Source of the DNA: Caldithrix sp.
GTDB lineage: Bacteria; Zhuqueibacterota; Zhuqueibacteria; Thermofontimicrobiales; Sulfurfontimicrobiaceae
NCBI GenBank assembly: GCA_020722815.1
Contig: DYKB01000063.1
Coordinates: forward strand, 1 to 41,517
DNA: 41,517 bases
Reading direction: 5' to 3'
In this document: positions 23,667 to 30,638 of the stretch, in pieces
How positions within the stretch are numbered: position 1 is the stretch's first letter
Layout: each line of letters opens with the position of its first letter
Made by a program: the position numbers and the translations under genes
Notes under the pieces: model-generated
The model's input: the letters and a program-made list of their open reading frames with translations, nothing else
Databases searched by the model: none
Told to the model about the DNA's origin: nothing

Positions 23667-23880
23667 TTTTCTGTAGCCATCTGTTTTTAATCATTTTGAC
23701 TTTCATAATTTTCTGTTAAATTCACCTGTCCTTTTTAAAAAAATAAAGTCAAAATAATTAGAGGCAAAATTATTAAAACAAAAATATTTCCAAATCGTCT
23801 TGCCCAAAATCGTTTTGCCATAACATCATCTTGCCCCAAAATTTACTAATTCTTTTTCTGTAGCCATCTGTTTTTTAATC
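23667..23880 (+). repeat. Direct repeat pair of about 26 bases
   Basis: TTTTCTGTAGCCATCTGTTT followed by TTAATC at 23667-23692 and again at 23854-23880 with one extra T. The spacer is AT-rich with three variants of a CTTGCC word. Could mark an excised or degenerated element. Confidence 0.5.
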
Positions 23881-24104
23881 GTCCTGAACGGGATTGAACC
23901 ATTTTTGCTGGATCCATCGCAAATATCCGGGTTATTGCTTTACCAATCATAACATTTCAGTAAAAATAAAATTTTATTTCTGCAAAAACGTAGTTTGTCA
24001 GATATATTCTCCAAAAATTGATCAACTTACTGTAACTGAGCGATTGGCTAATGGCGTTTAGCGATTGGCTACTGGCTCTTGGCTAAAGTAATTTTATCCA
24101 AAAG

Positions 24105-24129
24105 TGTAGGACAAATTGTTAATTTGTCC
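24105..24129 (+). repeat. 25-bp hairpin repeat, copy 3 of 3
   Basis: Identical to 1713-1737. The upstream bases CCAAAAG also resemble the CCGAAAG beside copy 2, so the unit may extend a few bases to the left. Confidence 0.8.
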
Positions 24130-24369
24130 AAATATAACACTCAAGGCCCTAAAGTGGCGCAAATTGCCAGATAGCCCTATATCACCAAATAATTGGAACA
24201 ACCAGCTAATTCAATGGAATATATTCAAAACTATTGCATCACCCAGGTATTGAGAAATGATAAATACATAACTATTAAAAAAATCAATAGCTAAAGGCCA
24301 GAAGCCAAAAGCCAGAAGCCAATAGCTAATTAACTTTTTAACCCAACAAACAACATAAGGAGAGAAAAC

Positions 24370-25094
24370 ATGGCACGGATGCTGAATAAACAAAATTCGT
24401 CCAAAGTCCATTTAAATGCCTGCAGGCGTCATATCCGCTTTTCTAATCAGTTTAAGGGTGCGGAAAAATATGCGGTGACCATCAAGCCCGCTTACCAAAA
24501 CTTAATCGAAAAAAACGCCACAGTTCAGGCTTTACTCGAAAAACGACAGGGATGCCTTCGATGATTTATTGTTATATCATACTGATTTGGTGAACGCCAT
24601 AAAAAACGTCTTTGATAAGTGTAAAAGCTATCTGCGGAATAATCCCCATGATCTGGTTTTAACCTGAATCTTTCCCGAAGGTCGCTTTGGCGATATCATC
24701 AAGGTGCTGCGGCCAAAATTACCGATACTGGCTGAACAGATCGCGTTAAAAATCGAGAGCCTCGGCGAAATCCATCTGCTTTATCCGCCTGGCTGATGAA
24801 TTGAGGAACCAAATAAAAGCGCTCAAAGATACTTTTTTGGCACTCCAGGACGCTGAACGCATCCACCAACTCGCCAGAGCCGAAGAAGCACTTGCCCGGA
24901 CAAATTTACGGAAACAGTACGAAATCAATTATCTGGAAGCCCGCAAAGAGTATGGCTGGATGGCAGCCGTGCATTTGTTTCCCAAAATCAATTGCCAAGT
25001 TTCCCGTCAAAAACAAAAAGCTGTTGCGGAAATTATCCGGAATGATCCGGAAAATGATACGAATCCTGCCGGAACAGTGACTTTCATAAAATAA
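24370..25094 (+). pseudogene. Broken gene of unknown family, about 240 codons
   Basis: Three open pieces join into one protein if two frameshifts and a stop are ignored. The first piece starts MARMLNKQNSSK behind a strong AAGGAG and ends near EKRQ at about 24552. The second continues DAFDDLLLYHTDLV ... NNPHDLVLT, meets a TGA at 24665-24667, then IFPEGRFGDIIKVLRPKLP. The third, from about 24785, runs LADELRNQIKALKDTF ... NPAGTVTFIK to the TAA. The protein is helical and charged, probably cytosolic. I do not recognise the family. Three lesions argue for decay, though a run of sequencing errors could mimic part of this. Confidence 0.65.
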
Positions 25095-25212
25095 TCTTCT
25101 CCGGTGGTTCCGCACAGTAATCACCGGGGAATTTATTTAATCTCGCTTATTCATCATTTTTGCCAGGAGGCCCGAAGACACAAAGAAAACAATGCGTTAC
25201 AGATGATGATAA

Positions 25213-25354
25213 GTAACCGTTCACAGGTATGATAAAATAAAGGCTTCTGTCATGCCCGAATGCTTTTATCGGGCATCCATTTGTCTAAAAAAGGATGGAT
25301 TCCCGCTAAAAACAGGCGGGAATGACAGATTCGATCCACCCTGTGAACGGTTAT
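25213..25354. repeat. Palindromic repeat family I, copy C
   Basis: Left end GTAACCGTTCACAGGTATG, right end CACCCTGTGAACGGTTAT. The left end is followed by ATAAAATAAAGGCTTCTG, the reverse complement of the right-end region of copy A, and the right half carries GGCGGGAATGACAGATTCG as in copy B, so the elements are mosaics of shared arms. Confidence 0.85.
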
Positions 25355-25508
25355 GATGATATATTTGATTTTGCTTCTTTTTTAAGCCGGGAAAAAAATA
25401 TGTCTAATTTGAGTTGACGCAATAATGCAATTGCTTATTTCAAAATATCGCATTAAATGTTGCCTGAAATTCTGGAATGGAAATTTGTGAGTTCCTGAAT
25501 CAATGAAA

Positions 25509-25680
25509 GACCCCCTCCTGCCGCTCCCCCAAAAAATTCCAAAAAACGGAATTTGGGGGAGCGGAAGCCGGATTCTCTCTCCCATTTTCGCTTTTTGAAA
25601 ACTGGGAAATACAGCGGGGGTCAATTTTTCATCGAAAACGACGTTACAGAAGAAAAAACATTTCATTTTAGAATTTAGGT
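25509..25680. repeat. Palindromic repeat family IV, copy 2
   Basis: Outer pair GACCCCC (25509-25515) and GGGGGTC (25616-25622); inner hairpin GCTCCCCCAAAAAATTCC (25523-25540) with GGAATTTGGGGGAGC (25548-25562). The right part, TTCTCTCTCCCATTTTCG then TTTTTGAAAA, GGGGTCAA and TTCATTTTAGAATTT, matches the segment at 12298-12396. Confidence 0.65.
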
Positions 25681-25745
25681 GTTGTATTAAAAATCCTTTA
25701 TTCTTCTTCGTGCCTTTGTGTCTTCGTGGCGATGAATTTTTCCGG

Positions 25746-26105
25746 TTAATAAATTTTCCTGCCCAAGCTTGTCATCAACAAATCTAAAACCTGTTTTCCT
25801 GGTAATATTTCCATTATTCCCGGGCACACCTTCAAAATCTCCCGAACATTTACTGCTATAACAAATCCGGACTGAAGCCCGCCGTCTCCAATCTGCATGA
25901 TAAAATGGTATAACTCGTTTCCATCTCTCAAAAATCGATCATACCGGCGTATTTCATGTATCCGGCGCGTCGAATACACATCATACCAAAGGATTTCTTG
26001 TATCCGGCGTTCCTGATACACATCATACCAAAATATTTCTTGTATCCGGCGCTCCTGATACACATCGTACCAAAATATTTCTTGTATTCGGCGTTCCTGA
26101 TACAT
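25746..26105 (-). CDS. Uncertain small ORF running through the 42-bp tandem repeats
   Basis: A 119-codon frame whose first 55 residues are made of the tandem repeat (units of the form YQERRIQEIFWYDV) and whose remainder reads DRFLRDGNELYHFIMQIGDGG ... REILKVCPGIMEILPG ... LLMTSLGRKIY, quoted in pieces. The unique part looks protein-like but matches no family I know. Because 42 is a multiple of three, other frames across the repeats are open as well, so openness is weak evidence. There is no clear ribosome binding site. It may be a decayed gene with an expanded 5' region. Confidence 0.25.
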   Translation of the reverse strand: MYQERRIQEIFWYDVYQERRIQEIFWYDVYQERRIQEILWYDVYSTRRIHEIRRYDRFLRDGNELYHFIMQIGDGGLQSGFVIAVNVREILKVCPGIMEILPGKQVLDLLMTSLGRKIY

Positions 26106-26161
26106 ATCATACTAAATTATTTCCTGTTCCCGGCGCATCGAATACACATCATACTAAAATA
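25952..26161. repeat. Tandem repeat, 42 bp x 5
   Basis: Five consecutive units of exactly 42 bases: 25952-25993, 25994-26035, 26036-26077, 26078-26119 and 26120-26161. Each begins TTTC(A/T/C)TGTATCCGGCG or a close variant and contains ATACACATCATACCAAA. There are no unique spacers, so this is not a CRISPR array. Divergence increases toward 26161. Confidence 0.95.
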
Positions 26162-26461
26162 TTACCCGAACCCCAAGCTTTGGATATGGATTTACCGAAA
26201 TTTTTTCAGGATTTGAAGGTTTGAATATCGCTGAGACCAATACTTATTCTCAAATCGTGCTGCCGGGCAATCGGATGAAAGACACAATATCATCCTTGAA
26301 ATGTATCCAATCAACAACATTGGGCAAAATTTCAGAGCTTCGCGGTTTTCGTATTGATATCCTGTGATGAATGTGAGTTTTTTGATTTGCATGCGAAAAA
26401 TCCCAAAGGTCTCTCCCCGTTTGTTCCAAAGATTTTTTAGGGCTAATTTATTTGACTCAGT
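26162..26461. other. Short region with a possible coding remnant
   Basis: Between the tandem repeat and the transposase remnant. On the plus strand, MDLPKFFQDL (from about 26188) and, after a frame change, GLNIAETNTYSQIVLPGNR ... SELRGFRIDIL to a TGA near 26367 read like fragments of one protein. No family recognised and no ribosome binding site, so I treat it as a possible remnant only. Confidence 0.25.
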
Positions 26462-26947
26462 TCATTTAAATCTGAAATCGAGTTTAAAATCAAAGAGCCA
26501 GGGGATTTTCGGATTTTGCCCCTGGTTTATCAGTTTTGTTGGTAAATTCGTATAATGTTCTTTGAAATAATCAAAATTTGGCGCATTATATAAGGTTACA
26601 ATAATGGTATCATCCTTAACCCGGAGATCGCCCTCAATTCGGCTAAATACTTTTTCAGCTAGCCCGGCGGCGGTCAATTGGCGTAATTCGGGTGGTAATT
26701 TTTGGCGAGATTGATACACCAGCGTCTGGGCAATCAGGCTGAGCGATAACTTATTAAAGCGAATATTCAAATTCAAGGTGGCGGCGCGCTTCCAGCCAAA
26801 ATCGGCTTCGGTGTTCAAAAATTCCTCAATATTCCAGCGTTCGGGAAAACACTGCTGCATTAGCTCCGCTGCGGGTAATTGACTCGTTGTGACAAAGGGT
26901 TTATAGGTGAAATTTTCCGGTCGCTCACCGGTGCGTTGGACGAGCAT
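26462..26947 (-). pseudogene. IS4-like DDE transposase, C-terminal fragment
   Basis: Reads RWNIEEFLNTEADFGWKRA, the conserved C-terminal W-x-IE-x-F segment around the catalytic glutamate of IS4/IS1634-type transposases, then LSLSLIAQTLVYQSRQKLP. It continues, after a frameshift at about 26947, the C-terminal half of the preceding fused frame (DGEHFTIENLQTLEQF). The N-terminal half with the first catalytic aspartates is absent. Confidence 0.65.
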
Positions 26948-27361
26948 TCAAATTTTTTGGTTGAGCGGTGGCCGTTGGTATTCGGTTTCTGCCACCGCAT
27001 AACCCGCCCAACAACCCTGATAATTTAAAGCAGGCAATTTGGCGACTAGTGACGGCTGTTGGGGCACAGGAAATAAATAGCCTAAATTGAACTGTTCCAG
27101 GGTTTGCAAGTTTTCTATCGTAAAATGTTCCCCATCACCAATATACAGGTACGACAGTTCCGAAAGCTGGCTGACAAAGGCGCGCCGCGCGGTGGTTTTT
27201 CTGGCGCCGGGTTGCCCGGAAAGCAGCATGATGCCGCGGTGCTGTTTCATATAATCCAGCCGACTGTTAAGCTCCCTGAAGCCGGCGGAAACAAAGAGAT
27301 GATCCGGTTTAATGGATTTGTCGAACGGCTGGCGGGAGAGATTCCAAGAGGCATTAAGCAT
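26948..27361 (-). pseudogene. Transposon ATPase N-terminus fused to a transposase fragment
   Basis: Begins MLNASWNLSRQPFDK behind GGAGG, the typical start of ExeA/IstB-like transposition ATPases. The Walker A reads GQPGARKTT, with arginine in place of the last glycine (GxxxxGKT), which should damage nucleotide binding. After SQLSELSY (about residue 75) the ATPase ends and the frame continues into IGDGEHFTIENLQTLEQF, which belongs to a DDE transposase, then stops. A deletion has joined two unrelated transposition genes in frame. A full ATPase would be near 270 residues. Confidence 0.65.
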
Positions 27362-27378
27362 AATTTTTATCCTCCGCA

Positions 27379-28131
27379 TCAGAATTTGAATGAAAGCGCA
27401 TGCCGGGCGCAAACCTGCTGCAGGTGGCCGGTGGAATAGACCGCGCTATTGTCACAGTAAAACACTTTGGGGCAACCGTAAGTGGCCACCGCATCTTTGA
27501 ACACCAATTCCAGCGCCCCGGTATTTTCGTGGAGCGTCCAGCGGGCGCCGACGATGAGTCGCGAATGGTCGTCGATGATGCCGCAGATAAAGAGTTTACG
27601 GCGGACGCCGTCGATTTTAAAATGCTGACCGTGCATAAAATCGGACAGCCAGAGGTCGCCAAGGTGCGGCGTCTCGAACTTTTTGCGCGGAACCGGTTCC
27701 GGCGGCAGGGTTTTGAGATTATTTTGGCGAATAAAGCGCCGGACGCTGGCTTCACCGGGCGCGCCATTGATAATGAGGCCGTCATCGGCGAGCATCCGGT
27801 AGAGCGGGGCGATTTTAATGCCGGGGTGTTCGTCAAATATCTGTTTGATGGTACTGGCCAGAAACGCATCGACGCTGCGGGAGGCGCCTTTATCGGTTCG
27901 GGTTTGGGGTTTGAGGCCGTCATACCCCTGTTTGCGGTAAAGCCGGAGCCAGCCTTTAAAGGTTTTCCAACTGAATCGGCGACGGCCCAGGCCGGGCACA
28001 TTGAAGACTTTTTGCGCCATTTCTTTAAAATAGCGGGTTTGTTTGCCGCGGGTTTCGTAGCGCACCAGCGCAATGATGCCGTAGCGGAACAAGGCCAGTT
28101 CGTCGGCCGGGGATTGATTTTGGGTTTTCAT
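27379..28131 (-). pseudogene. rve-type DDE transposase, catalytic core truncated
   Basis: A helix-turn-helix N-terminus (RRRFSWKTFKGWLRLYRKQG, YDGLKPQTRTDKG) precedes the integrase core with the first aspartate in LWLSDFMHGQ and the second in FYCDNSAVY. The frame ends ARHALSFKF shortly afterwards, so the region with the catalytic glutamate is missing; family members run to about 400-450 residues and this has 250. The stop lies 17 bases before the ATPase ATG and the ATPase ribosome binding site is intact, so the loss looks like an internal deletion that kept the gene's last codons. Inactive by inference. Confidence 0.75.
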
Positions 28132-28391
28132 CCGTCAAATTCTCCATTTTTAAACATGAGAAATTAAATTGAGAAGTTGGAGGAAGTTAGTAAAACAGAG
28201 CGAAAACTCCAGTCACGGTTGTGCCAAAAGAAAGATTTTTTTCGTCCATGGCAGCATGGGGTGTAAAAAGCGGGGTGAAAGTCAAAGAAATTGACCGCGG
28301 TGGCGGTGATTTTAAGGGCAAACGTGTCAAAAAAGCGTCAATTGCTAAAAAAACGACCCGTCCGGGCGGAGTACTCCCCACCGCGATGCGT

Positions 28392-29098
28392 TTAATGGCG
28401 ACGTCCGCGTTTTTGTGACGGCGTGCCAAAGAGGAATTGCCGACGGAAGAGGTCGCCGGACTGCCACTGGAAATAAAAGTCGCGGCTCAGGTTTTCGGCA
28501 GGGGCGTTTCCGTTGCGATTGGCAGCGCGCGCTAAAATCGAGGATGGCGGCCACCGGGTCGTGCGGTGCGAAACAGCCAGTTTGGCGCATCTGCTGTTTG
28601 AGTTCGGGTACGGCGCAGAGTTTGAGAAAAGCCTCGAAGAAGATGTGGATAAATCCGGGGATTTGTTTATTTTCCAGCGACAGGTCGGTGTTTTTTCCGC
28701 GGGCGCTGATGACGTCTTTGGTTCTTGAGAAATTGCCATTATTTTACTGTTGTATCCGGAGGGTTTCGGCCATCATTTCCAGCGAGTATCGCTGATAGGG
28801 CACCAGCCAGTGGGGGAGCAACGAAAAGGTGCGGTGTTGCGGTTGGCGCGGGCCTTTGGCATAGCAAATAAAACGGGGAATGGGAAAATCCAGATAAAGC
28901 GTAAATCCAATAATCACCGCGACCCGGATATAAAAGCGATAGAATTTGGCGCAGTCTTTTCCCCCGCACAGGCGGCAGCACTCGCTGAAGTCCGGGAACG
29001 GCCCTTTGCCATTACAAATTTGCAGCCAGTCTTCGACTGTACCCGATATGTAAATTGGATATTGAATAATGCCAGGGAAATGTTGGTTAAAGATTGAT
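28392..29098 (-). pseudogene. Transposon-associated zinc-ribbon protein (DUF6431-like), broken
   Basis: Translating the minus strand from about 29098 gives FPGIIQYPIYISGTVEDW, then a CCRLCGGKDC zinc-ribbon and the characteristic QHRTFSLLPHWLVPYQRYS. A TAA at 28744-28746 interrupts it. The same frame continues SRTKDVISARGKNTDLSLEN ... FIHIFFEAFLKLCAVPEL ... DPVAAILDFSARC. Near 28520 it shifts frame into NLSRDFYFQWQSGDLFRRQF and ends GRRH at 28392. About 235 codons in total, a normal length for the group. Such proteins accompany rve transposases and their ATPases in transposons; the role is unknown, the zinc ribbon suggests DNA binding. Confidence 0.6.
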
Positions 29099-29144
29099 TA
29101 AATTGTCAGAGATTTTTTCTCTTTAATTTAACACTTTCCCTGGC
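29071..29144. repeat. Imperfect inverted repeat at the transposon/ceramidase junction
   Basis: GCCAGGGAAATGTTGGTTAAAG (given as GCCAGGGAAATG and GGTTAAAG, 29071-29092) pairs with CTTTAATTTAACACTTTCCC then TGGC (29121-29144), with about 28 bases between. Flanking TTGAATAAT (29062-29070) and ATTATTCAA (29158-29166) are also complementary. It lies where the transposon set ends and the truncated gene begins. Confidence 0.6.
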
Positions 29145-29172
29145 TTTGTCTAATTGAATTATTCAAATTTGG

Positions 29173-30078
29173 ATGATTAATGGCTGGGGGGAAGAGGAAG
29201 ATAACAACAGTCGTCCACCCAAAGTGCTGGACGACGCGTTGCATTTAATGCAATTTCGCAGTGTGCAAAATGACTCGCTCCTGGGAATGCTGATGAACTG
29301 GGGCAATCATCCGGAAACCGTGGGCAGCGACAATTTGTTAATTACTGCCGATTTCCCGCATTACTGGATTAAGGGTCTGGAAGAAGGCATTTTTTATGAC
29401 GGGGAACTCAAGCGTCCGGGCATTGGGGGAACCGTCATTTTCGCCAACGGCGCAGTCGGGGGATTGATGACTTCACTCGGTTCGAATATTCATGATCCCT
29501 GGCTGCAGCAGCATTTCAAAAAATCCAGTTTCGACAAAGTCCGGGCCCAGGAACACCGGCTGGCCGATCGGGTACTGAATGCCGTGGAACAGCAGCCGTG
29601 GGAACGCATTGATAATCCGGCAATTGCCCTCCGGGCGAAAACCTTTAATTTTAAAGTCCAAAACACCATTTTTCGACTGGGTGGCATGTTGGGCATACTG
29701 AATCGTGGCTTTGTGGGTTTGAATAAAATGCGCAGCGAAATCAATCTGGTGACGCTCGGGGAGGTTTCGCTGCTGACGGTGCCGTGTGAATTGAATCCGG
29801 AAATCGCCAACGGCGGCGTGGAAACGCCGGAGGGTCGCGACTTTCCCGGCGAAGTCATCGAAACCCCGCCATTCCGGCAATTGATGCCTGGCAAATATAA
29901 ATTTATTTTGGGACTTGCCAATGACGAAGTCGGTTACGTCATGCCCCGCTCGCACTGGGACGCCAAAAAGCCATACACCTACGGCAATAAAAAAGCATTC
30001 TACGGCGAAGTCAATTCGCTGGGACCCGACACCGGTTCCACCCTCTACCACAAAGTGAAAACACTCCTTAGCGAATAA
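29173..30078 (+). pseudogene. Neutral/alkaline ceramidase-like gene, 5' truncated
   Basis: A 301-residue C-terminal part of a neutral ceramidase-like hydrolase. Recognisable are LMNWGNHPETVG followed by NLLITADFPHYW, then GGTVIFANGAVGGLMT, VTLGEVSLLTVPCELNPEI, and near the end ILGLANDEVGYVMP. Ceramidase-like enzymes of this type are exported amidases with a zinc site whose first histidines lie in the N-terminal half. That half (signal peptide and first histidines) is missing: the frame is closed by a TGA just upstream at 29155-29157 and no ribosome binding site precedes the ATG. The break coincides with the junction repeat and the transposon. I therefore treat it as a stump; a shortened expressed product is unlikely. 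Confidence 0.7.
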
Positions 30079-30638
30079 TGCCCCTTTCCTTGCTGCGTGG
30101 ACACGACCCAACCGGGACCAGCCAGAACGAATTGAATTGGCGATTGACAATGGACTATTGAATATTCCTCTCGACCTTTCCCAATGGCCATTTTCAATTT
30201 TTTCAAAATTTCCCGGAATTTTTTTCTGTTATTCATCTGAATTCACCCAGGACAACCGGATTTTTGTAATTTACCGCCGGTTTGCTGAAATCGTTCTCTC
30301 GCTCGGATGCCATCTGCCCGCTACCAGGTGCCTTTTTAAAACTGAAGTAAAAATTTTTTTCGGCGAATGACTGGAATTAATGGTATTAAACAATTTCAAT
30401 TCCAATAATCAAGAAGTTAAACGGAATGATAATTGTGTCATGCTTAAAAAATATGAAGTTACTTCGAGTTATCATTGAAAATAAGTCAGGATATTTTTCG
30501 TTTATTTCGAAATGAATGTGAGAACCAGGTCTGCGGCGCGCAGAATCGCACCGGAAGCGTAACGGAAATTCACTGCGCCTTTTGCAAATCGACGTTCGAT
30601 AAAATTTCACCCGCGGACCGGTGAGAGGAGATGCCACG
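30079..30638. other. Intergenic stretch, little seen
   Basis: 560 bases. The first 300 are AT-rich with no structure beyond short T-runs; a small inverted pair GGAATT...AATTCC lies near 30372-30403. The promoter of the HD-GYP gene should be here but I could not place convincing -35/-10 boxes. GAGGAG lies at 30625-30630. Confidence 0.4.

Larger units (their letters stand above)
23247..24369. other. 1.1-kb AT-rich stretch without a gene
   Basis: I see no intact gene. A 27-codon frame at 23395-23478 (+), reading MTFAHLAEDCEL and ending LITA, may be a coding remnant. A direct repeat of TTTTCTGTAGCCATCTGTTT occurs at about 23667 and 23855. Between them are repeated words of the form AATCGTCTTGCC, AATCGTTTTGCC and CATCATCTTGCC. 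Near 24040-24085 and 24298-24330 there are runs of GCGATTGGCTA/AGCCAGAAGCCAA words, and the 25-bp hairpin is at 24105-24129. Confidence 0.5.
25095..25745. other. Intergenic stretch with two palindromic repeats
   Basis: 651 bases after the broken gene. It contains family I copy C (25213-25354) and a family IV palindrome (25509-25680). No credible gene; open frames inside the palindromes are by-products of the repeats. Confidence 0.55.
26462..29145 (-). mobile_element. Decayed composite transposon remnant
   Basis: Four broken minus-strand genes lie in the order zinc-ribbon DUF6431-like protein, rve-type DDE transposase, ExeA/IstB-like ATPase and the C-terminal half of a second, IS4-like DDE transposase. 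The first three form a known kind of transposon gene set. Every gene is damaged: in-frame stop, frameshifts, an internal deletion in the DDE gene and a fusion of the ATPase to the second transposase. The right side ends near an imperfect inverted repeat (29071-29144) directly before the truncated ceramidase-like gene, consistent with insertion into that gene. GC content is higher than in the flanking intergenic DNA. No clear terminal inverted repeats or target duplication could be assigned. Confidence 0.75.

Noticed and set aside
25952..26161. Regular repeat array that might suggest CRISPR
   Set aside because: The 42-bp units follow one another without unique spacers and each unit varies internally; no cas genes are near.
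27400..28167. 255-codon plus-strand open frame
   Set aside because: It is the antisense of the rve transposase remnant, whose minus-strand product has recognisable HTH and DDE blocks.
28415..29097. Plus-strand open frames of up to 126 codons
   Set aside because: They overlap the minus-strand zinc-ribbon gene, whose QHRTFSLLPHWLVPY and CxxC motifs are specific.
29473..30150. 225-codon minus-strand open frame
   Set aside because: Antisense of the ceramidase-like gene, which reads as a conserved family on the plus strand.
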